A stretch of 64,000 nt of DNA from an uncultured Pseudoteredinibacter sp. (GCF_947502065.1 NZ_CANMYE010000001.1:310001-374000); one strand, 5' to 3'; shown: positions 34,173 through 41,780, numbered from the stretch's first letter. Numbers and translations: made by a program. The notes: generated from the sequence alone by a model not told the origin.

Positions 34173-34619
34173 ATGTTTAACAAAACTGTTATTTATCCAT
34201 TTTTCGATATGACAATATTTAAAGGACAAACACTGTCTTCTCTAGAAGAGTTGATTCCTTCAGGGATTACTGTTTGCAAGACGATAATTCATTACGCTGA
34301 TGGTGCCACCGGTCGACTACTAAATGGCTTGTCATTACATGCAATGGATATTGCTGCTCAAGCAAATCACATTCGTCCAATGAACCCCCTCACTGTAGAT
34401 TTGAGCCGTTACGGAGAAATGACTCCTAAGTTTGCGCTGCTTTTTATGGCGTTGATCCGGCTATATCTAAAACCTGAATCATTAGCATTGGTCATGTTTC
34501 AATCAGCGGAGAATGAGTTTGTCACATGTCGTATTGAAGGTGATGATGAAGAGTATGATCTTTGTGATATCAGCCTCTTTGATTTTGAGCCATGGTTTGA
34601 TAGCTTCGAAGCAGCGTAA
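34173..34619 (+). CDS. Hypothetical island protein, 148 aa
   Basis: The start at ATG 34173 follows AAGGTG. The soluble-looking protein contains a helix-rich middle (NGLSLHAMDIAAQANHIRP; KFALLFMALIRLYL) and a very acidic C-terminus (EGDDEEYDLCDISLFDFEPWFDSFE). No family is recognised. It lies 19 bases behind the small acidic gene and is closed by a 12-bp hairpin, so 33977-34619 looks like one two-gene unit. Confidence 0.6.
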   Translation: MFNKTVIYPFFDMTIFKGQTLSSLEELIPSGITVCKTIIHYADGATGRLLNGLSLHAMDIAAQANHIRPMNPLTVDLSRYGEMTPKFALLFMALIRLYLKPESLALVMFQSAENEFVTCRIEGDDEEYDLCDISLFDFEPWFDSFEAA

Positions 34620-34629
34620 AGAAACTTGA

Positions 34630-34656
34630 GAGATAGCGGGCCGTGCCCGCTATCTC
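34630..34656. terminator. Perfect 12-bp hairpin between convergent genes
   Basis: GAGATAGCGGGC-cgt-GCCCGCTATCTC separates the 148-aa gene from the convergent exported-protein gene, 10 bases after the first stop. It probably serves both directions. Confidence 0.75.
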
Positions 34657-34670
34657 ATAGCTGGATGAAC

Positions 34671-35381
34671 TCAAAGTTCGGTTTCAAAAGACTTTTGTGC
34701 TTTAACCAGATTTCGAGAGTCTGCAATTGCTTTCCCTGAATGGACTTTGGTTTCCGTCTTCATGAGTGCAAATGATGCGCCGTGTGAGTACATTTCGCAC
34801 TGTATATACGCTTCGTACTCTTCAAGTTTGACGTTTCCTTGGCGAAGATTTGGTTTGCTGCTGTAATCCCAAACTAAGTGTTCAAAGGTTGCGCCACGTT
34901 TTTCATCTTCACGGTGAATTGTAGGCTTTCCGTATTTGTTGATTAGGCTGCTTATCATCTTGGAGCGACGGTCTGTGCAATCTGAAATATTCGGTCCTAC
35001 ATTTAAGTGTTGTGAGTTCTTAATGTAATAGACCATGTTATTTTGCGACTTGACTTCGATACTGTCAAAACGAACTAGGGCTCCGCCAATTTTTTTGTCG
35101 TACAGCTTATAGCCACCGATACAGCCTGTACGATTACTCTCACTGGAGGGATGAATTTGGCGATCAACATTGAGCAACCAATCAGGTGACTTACGCGGAA
35201 TGCCAAGTTTATCTTTCATGCTCCTTTCGTCATTGAAGCTGGTTGAGAGGGTAGTGCAAGATTCTTGAGAATCAGAGCCGGGGGAAATGCCACGGATAGT
35301 AAAGTCGCTTAGGTCATTAGCTATCGCAAAGCTTGAAACAAGCACGACAGCAATCATAAATCCAAAGTTGATGGTTTTCAT
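34671..35381 (-). CDS. Hypothetical exported protein
   Basis: The 236-residue protein from ATG 35381 (AAGGA upstream) has a signal peptide (INFGFMIAVVLVSSFAIAN) and a mature part opening DLSDFTIRGISPGSD, the style of small periplasmic proteins of unknown function. Four or more cysteines (ESCTT, RTGCIGG, SDCTD, IQCEM) may form disulfides. It starts 13 bases after the end of the broken lipoprotein frame and was probably its operon partner. Role unknown. Confidence 0.65.
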   Translation of the reverse strand: MKTINFGFMIAVVLVSSFAIANDLSDFTIRGISPGSDSQESCTTLSTSFNDERSMKDKLGIPRKSPDWLLNVDRQIHPSSESNRTGCIGGYKLYDKKIGGALVRFDSIEVKSQNNMVYYIKNSQHLNVGPNISDCTDRRSKMISSLINKYGKPTIHREDEKRGATFEHLVWDYSSKPNLRQGNVKLEEYEAYIQCEMYSHGASFALMKTETKVHSGKAIADSRNLVKAQKSFETEL

Positions 35382-35394
35382 GTGGGCATATTCC

Positions 35395-35535
35395 TTACAT
35401 GCATTCACTGGTTGCTACAGCTATAGCGCCAAATTTTTCCATGGCTTCGGTTTCGCTGTATTTACGATTGTCGATCATTCGGAAGTCACCAGTGCCCCCG
35501 GTAGCTTCCATATAACTATCATGGTCGGAGCTTGA
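35395..35535 (-). pseudogene. In-frame continuation of the small lipoprotein gene behind a TGA stop
   Basis: After the TGA at 35538-35536 the same frame stays open for 46 codons to TAA 35397-35395, encoding a natural-looking tail (SSSDHDSYMEATGGTGDF, then MIDNRKYSETEAMEKFGAIA). The intact gene was probably about 121 codons long and has acquired a nonsense mutation, unless the stop is read through. Confidence 0.55.
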
Positions 35536-35760
35536 TCAGCCCTGATTCTCTAGCGACTGAGTGAAGCAAGAGACCATGGCTTTAAATTCTGGCTGCTTTT
35601 TGAACATTTTAAGCATCTGTTCGTTTTCGGCGCTCTTTGATACACCGGATATGACTATAGCTTCAGCTGTGGCTTCGGCATCGCCTGAGCTGCTACAGCC
35701 TACGATAGCTGTGAAACTTGATAACACTAAAATGGGTAAAAAATTGATCAATCTAGTCAT
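35536..35760 (-). CDS. Small lipoprotein, probably truncated by a nonsense codon
   Basis: A 74-residue frame with a type II signal peptide: INFLPILVLSSFTAIVGC is a clear lipobox (IVGC, Cys about 22). The mature part is acidic (SSSGDAEATAEAI) and ends in a helix with a cysteine (FKAMVSCFTQSLENQG). The TGA stop is followed by coding-like sequence in the same frame, so the product is likely shortened. It is divergent from the controller gene at 35924, and the two C-boxes lie in their shared spacer. The family is not recognised. Confidence 0.6.
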   Translation of the reverse strand: MTRLINFLPILVLSSFTAIVGCSSSGDAEATAEAIVISGVSKSAENEQMLKMFKKQPEFKAMVSCFTQSLENQG

Positions 35761-35820
35761 TTCTATTCCTTGTTGTAGTTAGCTGTGGTGCTGAATATTT
35801 CTTGGAAAGTCTAAAAATGT

Positions 35821-35871
35821 GACTTATAGTCTTCATTATACCCTATTTGATGAAAAATGGGACTTATAGTC
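35821..35871. promoter_or_regulatory. Two C-boxes (GACT-TAT-AGTC) of an R-M controller protein
   Basis: The 11-bp palindrome GACTTATAGTC occurs exactly at 35821-35831 and again at 35861-35871, 40 bp apart, upstream of the controller gene. GACT-N3-AGTC is the established operator core of restriction-modification C proteins. The pair fits autoregulation (activation at low, repression at high protein level) and could also act on the divergent lipoprotein gene. Confidence 0.88.
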
Positions 35872-35923
35872 CGTTGGATGATGAGTCACATCGAAAGACC
35901 ATGTACCCTTTTGGAAGGGCAAC

Positions 35924-36169
35924 ATGGCAAAAGAGAAGAAACCCTTTCCCTGTCCAGAATTCGGGGTATATCTGAGGGAGCTAAGAAAAGCGGGTGGGTT
36001 TACGCAAGAGAGTTTTGCGGGAGCTGCTGGTTTTGATAGAACCTATATCAGTGGAGTTGAGCGCGGGGAGCGAAATGTAAGCTTAGTTAATATATGCCGG
36101 TTCGCTGATACTCTTAAAGTACACCCGTCTAAATTATTCAGTTTTTACGAGCCAGATAAAGGTAAATAA
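35924..36169 (+). CDS. Restriction-modification controller (C) protein, XRE family
   Basis: The 81-residue protein from ATG 35924 (GGAAGGG upstream) is an HTH_3 domain: FGVYLRELRKAGGFTQESFA, recognition part AAGFDRTYISGVERGERNVS and LVNICRFADTLKVHPSKLF, the standard C-protein pattern and length. Such dimers time restriction after entry into a new host. Its operators are visible just upstream. Unusually, it is not followed by a restriction gene on its own strand; it converges on the PD-(D/E)XK gene with 8 bases between the stops, so its transcript may run antisense into that gene. Confidence 0.9.
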   Translation: MAKEKKPFPCPEFGVYLRELRKAGGFTQESFAGAAGFDRTYISGVERGERNVSLVNICRFADTLKVHPSKLFSFYEPDKGK

Positions 36170-36177
36170 AAAACGAG

Positions 36178-37644
36178 TTATATCTTCAAGTAATTTTCGA
36201 GGTGTGGAGATATGTTGTTGGCTTCACACCAAAAACGAAGACGCCCTTGGTCGTTAGAAATCGCGCACTCTGATTTGTTGATTTCAACTACATGAAGTGA
36301 ACTTCCAATATAATCTAGCCAGCCAGATTCAGACACGGAAAATAGACTACTTTCTACTAGTGAATCTACTAATTCCTTGGGCGATTGTTTAATAGACTGA
36401 GCTGTCTGGTTGATGTAATCCGAGTTAATTTCAATTCCACCAAAAATGGAAATCTGTCTTAAAATACTCAACACGGGCAGAGGAGCTATTTGAGGGCTCC
36501 ATTTATCTTGTCGAGAAATTTCCGCGAGAGTGCTTTCTTTTGGTTCGATCGAAGATAGTTGCCAGCCTTCTTTCCCTGTTTCTTCATCGATGAAATACTT
36601 CCCGCTAAGTAATCCAGCCATAATATCCACATCCATATCATCCCCCCAAGGCATGTGAACATTGCATTCATGAGAGATTTTAGTCCAAATGATTTCTATC
36701 ATAATGGCGATAGGGTTACTGCGGTTAGATGCGATCAGCTGCCAAAATCCAGACTTTAATCTCTGAGTGTGAAACGGCATCCCAGTAATCTTGGCAAGAC
36801 TAAACTCTTCGCTGGATATTAAGTTCGGGAGATGTGGAATACCGAATCCATGTTTTTCTTGTCGATCCTCGATGAAGTTCAAAAATGCTGTTCTTAGACC
36901 ATGCTCGGTTTTGTAACCAGCGTATCCATGAATAATCTTTATGGGAGAGTAGGTGTCCAGAACTACAGCATAAAATATATGGGCGTCTTCCTTGTTCATC
37001 CGGTGGATTTCATTGAACTCTGTTGGCTCAGGATTTCCAGTAATTCGAGCATAGGTCTTTGCGGCGATTGATATATTTGGTATCCACCCATTATCTAACT
37101 CTGAATCAAAACGCCTAGCGTATGCTTTTGACACCTCTGATAAGTGTTCACAAGCGTCCTCTAGATCCGCTTTAGCTAGAGTTTTTTTAACTTCAAAAAC
37201 AACAAGTACATCTTTTATGTGGCACTCGTATGAATCGGTAAACCCGAGTCTTTTAGGTTTTCCCTTAGTTAGCATTCTATCGATTTCTCCTGACCTGAAC
37301 CCAGAGTTGTCGTATATAAATCCGCTTACCAGATTTAAATCTAACGATTCGTGAGTCATTCTTCTTACTGATTCCTCGGTCAGTGCTTCAAACATAGAAC
37401 CCCAAGTTGGGTTGTGATTGTAATCAAATTCCTCATATTTTTGTCTTTCGACAGAAATTAGATCACTTATAATTTCTGACAGGCTGAATACATTGTTTAT
37501 TGGTTTTCTTTTATTGATTTTTAATATGGACTTCAATCTTTTCTCTCTCATTCTCTTTCTTTTAAGATCGGATATCACTCTGATTGTATGAACTCCAGAA
37601 TACTTACGTTTTATAGATTTGTAGCTGGAATTGCAAATGTCCAT
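36178..37644 (-). CDS. DUF6602-type PD-(D/E)XK nuclease candidate
   Basis: The 488-residue protein has a very basic N-terminus (residues 12-50) and then the region NPTWGSMFEALTEE / LVSGFIYDNSGFRSGEIDRML / SYECHIKDVLVVFEVKK, which follows the DUF6602 pattern. Glu86, Asp122 and Glu151-x-Lys153 give a PD-(D/E)XK-like active-site arrangement, so DNA cleavage is a fair inference. The C-terminal 300 residues are not recognised and may recognise DNA or partners. It is the last gene of the leftward operon, 62 bases after the HEPN gene, and is the best restriction-enzyme candidate to match the methyltransferase. Confidence 0.7.
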   Translation of the reverse strand: MDICNSSYKSIKRKYSGVHTIRVISDLKRKRMREKRLKSILKINKRKPINNVFSLSEIISDLISVERQKYEEFDYNHNPTWGSMFEALTEESVRRMTHESLDLNLVSGFIYDNSGFRSGEIDRMLTKGKPKRLGFTDSYECHIKDVLVVFEVKKTLAKADLEDACEHLSEVSKAYARRFDSELDNGWIPNISIAAKTYARITGNPEPTEFNEIHRMNKEDAHIFYAVVLDTYSPIKIIHGYAGYKTEHGLRTAFLNFIEDRQEKHGFGIPHLPNLISSEEFSLAKITGMPFHTQRLKSGFWQLIASNRSNPIAIMIEIIWTKISHECNVHMPWGDDMDVDIMAGLLSGKYFIDEETGKEGWQLSSIEPKESTLAEISRQDKWSPQIAPLPVLSILRQISIFGGIEINSDYINQTAQSIKQSPKELVDSLVESSLFSVSESGWLDYIGSSLHVVEINKSECAISNDQGRLRFWCEANNISPHLENYLKI

Positions 37645-37706
37645 ATTGTTGAGTCCTATTGGTATACTTGGAAGTTCTTTCCTGATTATTGATTTTTTGT
37701 ATTTCC

Positions 37707-38453
37707 CTATGGCAAGGAATCTCTTATTTCTTCACGTTTTAATTCTAAGTACTCTTGGGTGTCGTCGGATTTATCGATGAAATATAATTCATTTTCTACA
37801 AAGAACTTTAGATCGTCAGCAAAACACCCCATCAAATAGAAGATCAAATTTTTTATTGTTTTTAATTCGTCAATGTTGACGTTGAACTCGTCGTCAACAC
37901 TTTCAATTCTATTTCCGTGGGCGACCTTATTTCGGTTTTCGAGAAGCTTTTCGTCTATGAAAGTACGCTTGGTGTCAATGATTTCCTGATAGTCGATTCC
38001 AACAATTTTTAAGATTGACTTGAAAACCTTTATGCTAAGATTATCTTTGGTGTTTATTATTGATTTGTCTCTTTCATTTGTTATGATTTCCCTAGAAACT
38101 CGAAATTTCTTGTTTGAGTCGTCCTTCATCTTGTCTAAAAAGTTAAGCTCATTAGATAGGCTCAGGGAGTCACAAGATTCATACGCTTTTGCTATTACAT
38201 TTTTTAGAGAAATCGCCTTAAAGTTATCGGTTAGCTGATTAATGTCCAAATTCTTTCTAGATACGTGTATTAAGTACAATTTGCTAGCATTTTTAATATA
38301 ACCTTCCCAGTGAGAATAAATCAGCAATAAGGTTGACTTTATTATCACTAGTTGATTTTCAGGATTTTCTAGCAAAATAAGGTTCGATACTTCTCTCTTT
38401 CGCCATGCGAGATCGGCATCTATTAGTCTCGTAAATTCGTCAATGCTATCCAT
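37707..38453 (-). CDS. HEPN RNase-like protein (MAE_28990/MAE_18760 family)
   Basis: The 248-residue helical protein shows the family opening (RLIDADLAWRKREVSNL; LLIYSHWEGYIKNASKLYL) and the HEPN catalytic motif R-N-x3-H as Arg174-NKVA-His179 in ENRNKVAHGN. HEPN proteins with this motif are metal-independent RNases used as toxins in defence systems. It starts 3 bases after the DUF262 stop, so the two are tightly coupled; the family is known to occur beside DUF262 genes. It is probably the abortive-infection effector of the locus. Confidence 0.82.
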   Translation of the reverse strand: MDSIDEFTRLIDADLAWRKREVSNLILLENPENQLVIIKSTLLLIYSHWEGYIKNASKLYLIHVSRKNLDINQLTDNFKAISLKNVIAKAYESCDSLSLSNELNFLDKMKDDSNKKFRVSREIITNERDKSIINTKDNLSIKVFKSILKIVGIDYQEIIDTKRTFIDEKLLENRNKVAHGNRIESVDDEFNVNIDELKTIKNLIFYLMGCFADDLKFFVENELYFIDKSDDTQEYLELKREEIRDSLP

Positions 38454-38456
38454 GTT

Positions 38457-39554
38457 TTAAAAAAACTCTCTGGCAAATTTTGTTAAATCTTTGAATCTCT
38501 TAATAGGCTTTATTCCTCTTGCTAGTGAAGCTTGTACTTCATCTTGCCTATGGATTTCTTTAATCTTTTCTACAATCTCACCATTTCCTTTGTTTTCTAT
38601 TGATTCAATGTTTTTAGCTATTCCTGATGAAATCATTTCAAATGTACTAACATTGAAGGCACCACTAAATTCTTCTTTTTCTAAGTCGTACTTCTTAAAT
38701 GAATTTTCGCCCATGGCAGATTTCATTTTGTCAAAGGTTCTTTTGAATATGTCCTCGAATTTCGCTAAATCAGAATCTTTCATAAGTTTGATAGTTTCTT
38801 TATCAATAAATTCTGATATTACAGCTTTACTTATAGGTTCATAGTCCTGAAAGTTAGTCTTTGCCTCTAAACCAATAAACATCCGAAGAATAAGCTCCAT
38901 GTGGAATTCTTTTTCAAGCTGATGTTCTTTAAGAGGCTTAATGCACTCCAGAAAATTGCTGTAATTTTTAAGATGATTAATTTTTTCATAGAACTCTGTG
39001 TTTATCATCAGCATTAAACAATTTCTAACTTCCTGCTCTGAAAGTGCCGTGCCCCCGGTATTAAGTCGTTGGAATAATTCGTATTGGGCTTCATCGCTAT
39101 TTTCGGTAAGGATTATGTTTACACGAAGTTTCGACTTCTTGAACTCACGTTGGGTGCTCACTGGCAGATCAGCCCATGACATGTCATCAAGTGATGGAAT
39201 GTACTTGCAAGTGGTCAATTTTAACGGGGCAGTGTCTTTTAGTTCGCCCACTAACTGAAATATTGTCGATAGACGCTGAACGCCGTCTACAACATGCCAT
39301 GTCCCATCACTTTTTTGAGCAACAAAAACTTCGGGTACCGGGATTCCAATAAGTATCGACTCAATCAATTTGGTTTTTTGCGTGTCTTCCCATCGAAATA
39401 GTCTTTGAAATGCAGGATCAAGTGTAATTTCTCCATCTTTATACAAATTAATTAATTCCCCGACTGACATTGAATAATCATCAGTTTTAATAGTTTTCCT
39501 TGCTAGGGAAATTTCATTTTGAATGGCTTCTTGTGACTCTTCGGTGATAGGCAT
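38457..39554 (-). CDS. DUF262 (ParB/GmrS-like) protein
   Basis: The 365-residue protein has the DUF262 core: VGELINLYKDGEITLDPAFQ near residues 31-50, RWEDTQKTKLIESIL, and the nucleotide-binding DGVQR at 90-94 in HVVDGVQRLST. DUF262 domains belong to the ParB-Srx fold and act as NTP-dependent sensors or nucleases in GmrSD, SspE and related defence systems. No C-terminal HNH (DUF1524) is visible, so the nuclease function may lie with its partner HEPN protein, 3 bases downstream. The 112-bp leader after the methyltransferase contains a GGAGGTA / TACCTCC inverted pair. Confidence 0.88.
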   Translation of the reverse strand: MPITEESQEAIQNEISLARKTIKTDDYSMSVGELINLYKDGEITLDPAFQRLFRWEDTQKTKLIESILIGIPVPEVFVAQKSDGTWHVVDGVQRLSTIFQLVGELKDTAPLKLTTCKYIPSLDDMSWADLPVSTQREFKKSKLRVNIILTENSDEAQYELFQRLNTGGTALSEQEVRNCLMLMINTEFYEKINHLKNYSNFLECIKPLKEHQLEKEFHMELILRMFIGLEAKTNFQDYEPISKAVISEFIDKETIKLMKDSDLAKFEDIFKRTFDKMKSAMGENSFKKYDLEKEEFSGAFNVSTFEMISSGIAKNIESIENKGNGEIVEKIKEIHRQDEVQASLARGIKPIKRFKDLTKFAREFF

Positions 39555-39666
39555 TGTTAAACTCGTATTTAGTGGCTGTGATAAATTAGGACGTTAGCTT
39601 GGAGGTAGGAAGACCTATTCTCTATTTTTAAACTCTAGCTTTACCTCCTGTAGTTGTGTTTTCCTT

Positions 39667-41199
39667 TTATATACCCTGTTTTACCTTTAACGCATTATTT
39701 ACAAGGTCATCAATTTTGTGTTGATCAAAGTTCTTTATTCTCATTGCTTTCTTACCGATATCCTTTACCTGATCTCTGTTCGGAAATCTCATCATTCTGA
39801 TTTCAGTAGCATTCACTTGAGTACTTCCTGAAATACACCTGAAGTATCGGTCATAAAACGAGCTGTTAAAAATTGCGCATAACCCAAAAGCTTCTGTCTT
39901 GGTTAATTCTTCAGATTTTACTCCAATATAATTAACTTTGTTTTCGATACCAATGTATTGATGCTCTTTGAAGCTATCAGCTAAATAGATACTAGAAACC
40001 AGACAGCGTTTCTCATCTTTTGGTGAAAATCGTTTCAGAAGAACATAATTCCTGCTGTCCAAAGTGTGTCTTTCATGCCCATTTAACAATTTAAAGCACA
40101 TGTCCTTTTTACTTTTACTAGACCAGATCGCTTTTAAAGGAGTAATGTTTCTAGTTTTCAATAGAGGGATAAGATTTTTTCGATTCTGAGGGGCTTTAAT
40201 GAAATCTCTAGTACGGTGCTCTACAACAGGTCCTGTAGATATGAAATAACCAGAATCTGAAAATGTAGATTCTAATTTTTCTGCCTGTTTTAAGAAGTTG
40301 GCTTCAGTTAATGACTCGGGTATACGAATAAGGTTTTGGTTGTTTGAAGAGTCAATAATTAGTGATCTGGGGTACTTTTGGGTAGTTGCAGACGTAAGAC
40401 CTGCATCACAATTACTTGAGTGTACGTCAACAAAGTCATATTTTTTATTTTTTACAAATTTACATATAACGTTCTCTTGAAGTACATTGTTTTCATCAGT
40501 TTTAAATACTCGGTCCCTATGTTTAAAAATATGAATTGACTGGATGCCCATTTTGTTGAGCAAATAATCCCTAAAATTCCTGAAATAAAGTCCATTAGTA
40601 TAGCTTCTTGGTGTAATGGAAACCATTTGACCGGAATTACGTAAACTGGCGATAGTTATAGCCATGAATGAAGCGTAAATGTTAGGGTCACCTTTGTATA
40701 AATCACTCACTGCCTTGGCGTAAGGCGAGTCTTTCAGTCTATATTTGAAGTAGGGTGGATTTATTACTGAAATATCAAATGACATTTCCCTTTTATCAGG
40801 GCGGTCTAAGACAAAGTCAAAGTTTCTGATTTCAAAGGAGAATTTTCGATTAAGCCCATGATAGTGCCGCTCAATAACCTTCATCGTATTGTTAAGATAA
40901 GGAATCACTGCAGAATCGACTTCATACAATACGGCTTGAACGGATTCACAGCCAAGGTTTAGCAGGTGTATCGCAGTTGTTGCAGTTAAAATACCTGTAC
41001 CTGCTCCGGCATCAAGGATAGAAATTTCCTTTTTGGCTCTTGGCTTATGAAGCATTGACGCCATATATCTAGCAACTGATGGGCTCGTGAAAAACTGACC
41101 TAGTTTCTTTCTCTCTTCGCTGCTTTTAGTGCATAGATAAGTACTTTGGAGCTCAAGCACTTCATCCAAAGGATCTGAATATGTAAGTTTTTCAAGCAT
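39667..41199 (-). CDS. Eco57I-type N6-adenine DNA methyltransferase
   Basis: The 510-residue enzyme contains KKLGQFFTSPSVARYMASML near residue 32, the SAM motif I ILDAGAGTGILTA (61-73) and catalytic NPPY (147-150) followed by FKYRL. This order is that of gamma-class adenine methyltransferases such as those of the Eco57I/AccI-like type II systems. The C-terminal half (from about 290) should hold the target recognition region. It lies 4 bases behind the RHH gene and probably protects host DNA against a nuclease of the same operon. BREX PglX is much longer, so that reading is disfavoured. Confidence 0.9.
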   Translation of the reverse strand: MLEKLTYSDPLDEVLELQSTYLCTKSSEERKKLGQFFTSPSVARYMASMLHKPRAKKEISILDAGAGTGILTATTAIHLLNLGCESVQAVLYEVDSAVIPYLNNTMKVIERHYHGLNRKFSFEIRNFDFVLDRPDKREMSFDISVINPPYFKYRLKDSPYAKAVSDLYKGDPNIYASFMAITIASLRNSGQMVSITPRSYTNGLYFRNFRDYLLNKMGIQSIHIFKHRDRVFKTDENNVLQENVICKFVKNKKYDFVDVHSSNCDAGLTSATTQKYPRSLIIDSSNNQNLIRIPESLTEANFLKQAEKLESTFSDSGYFISTGPVVEHRTRDFIKAPQNRKNLIPLLKTRNITPLKAIWSSKSKKDMCFKLLNGHERHTLDSRNYVLLKRFSPKDEKRCLVSSIYLADSFKEHQYIGIENKVNYIGVKSEELTKTEAFGLCAIFNSSFYDRYFRCISGSTQVNATEIRMMRFPNRDQVKDIGKKAMRIKNFDQHKIDDLVNNALKVKQGI

Positions 41200-41202
41200 C
41201 GC

Positions 41203-41427
41203 CTATTCCGAATGAGTCTTTGTATTTTCTGTGTTGTTTTTTTCTGGTTGCGAATGCTGAGCAATTGCGTTTTTAATAAATTCAGTTTTACTGACTCCTT
41301 CGATTGCACATATATCATCCAATTTTTCAGCCTCTTCACGATCAATCACAACTTGAAGGCGCTTCTTATCCCCCTTGGCGATTTGCTTACGATATCGTTG
41401 TTGACGCACTGATGTAGTTTTATCCAC
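41203..41427 (-). CDS. Small ribbon-helix-helix regulator of the defence operon
   Basis: A 74-residue protein from GTG 41427. It is basic at the start (TSVRQQRYRKQIAKGDKKR), then a strand LQVVIDREEAEKL and helices LDDICAIEGVSKTEFIKNAIAQH, a CopG/RHH layout. It is first in the leftward operon, four bases before the methyltransferase. A palindrome CCGTTA-N5-TAACGG lies about 26 bases upstream of its start, an obvious site for autoregulation. Confidence 0.72.
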   Translation of the reverse strand: MDKTTSVRQQRYRKQIAKGDKKRLQVVIDREEAEKLDDICAIEGVSKTEFIKNAIAQHSQPEKNNTENTKTHSE

Positions 41428-41452
41428 GCGGAGCCTCAGTTTAAGTGTTTTT

Positions 41453-41469
41453 CCGTTATACTGTAACGG
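41453..41469. promoter_or_regulatory. Operator candidate of the defence operon
   Basis: CCGTTA-tactg-TAACGG is a perfect 6-bp inverted repeat with 5-bp spacer, 26 bases upstream of the RHH start. On the minus strand TATAAC within it resembles a -10 box, so a bound repressor would cover the promoter. Confidence 0.55.
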
Positions 41470-41680
41470 ATTTAAGGAAAGAGGTCGAAGCTTTATTTAA
41501 CAAAGTGGTAGTTAGTATTTTGTGCAGTTTGATTTTTGGGCGAGCGGGTCGTCCTGTTCTCGAATGCTACGACTCAACCAGTTTGAGGGCTTCGACTTTT
41601 TAGAGTGCGTTCAAAGGTGTGATACACTCACTCCAATATTAACCTAATCACGATGGCTTCAGTGTCAATTTGGTAAGTGC

Positions 41681-41704
41681 CTGCAAACCCCGCAGGGGTT
41701 GCAG
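41681..41704. repeat. Hairpin abutting attR
   Basis: CTGCAAACCCC-gca-GGGGTTGCAG forms a 10-bp stem with one bulged A and a three-base loop, ending exactly where the att repeat begins (41705). It may mark the recombination border or end the island's rightmost transcript. Confidence 0.6.
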
Positions 41705-41775
41705 TAGCTCAGCTGGGAGAGCGCAACACTGGCAGTGTTGAGGTCAGCGGTTCGATCCCGCTAGGCTCCACCAAA
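41705..41775 (+). repeat. attR: right copy of the 71-bp direct repeat
   Basis: Identical to 29223-29293. It contains tRNA-Ala positions 8 to 76, but the preceding seven bases (GTTGCAG) cannot pair with the acceptor 3' strand, so this copy is not a tRNA gene. It marks the right end of the island. Confidence 0.95.
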
Positions 41776-41780
41776 TCTTA

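Larger units (their letters stand above)
29294..41775. mobile_element. Integrative genomic island inserted at tRNA-Ala
   Basis: The element has a tyrosine integrase next to the tRNA, direct repeats at both ends and accessory genes only: small unknowns, a phage-type clamp-loader ATPase, an R-M controller protein and a defence-type operon. No capsid, portal, terminase, relaxase or conjugation gene is seen, so it is not a complete prophage or ICE; it may be a satellite or mobilisable island that needs a helper. Several genes are separated by perfect three-base-loop hairpins, a style absent from the flanks. Confidence 0.9.

Noticed and set aside
31359..34656. CRISPR-like repeat array
   Set aside because: The stems share shape but not sequence and are not regularly spaced; no cas gene is present.
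35536..35538. TGA as selenocysteine codon
   Set aside because: No SECIS-like hairpin follows closely and the protein shows no redox family; a nonsense mutation is simpler.
39667..41199. BREX PglX or type I HsdM
   Set aside because: At 510 residues it is far shorter than PglX, and no HsdS, PglZ, BrxC or HsdR accompanies it; the motif order fits the Eco57I/AccI-like gamma class.
29294..41775. Complete prophage or ICE
   Set aside because: No structural, packaging, lysis, relaxase or mating-pore gene is present, so only an integrative island or satellite is supported.
41698..41776. Second tRNA-Ala gene at attR
   Set aside because: The first seven bases (GTTGCAG) cannot pair with AGGCTCC, so no acceptor stem forms; it is an att remnant.
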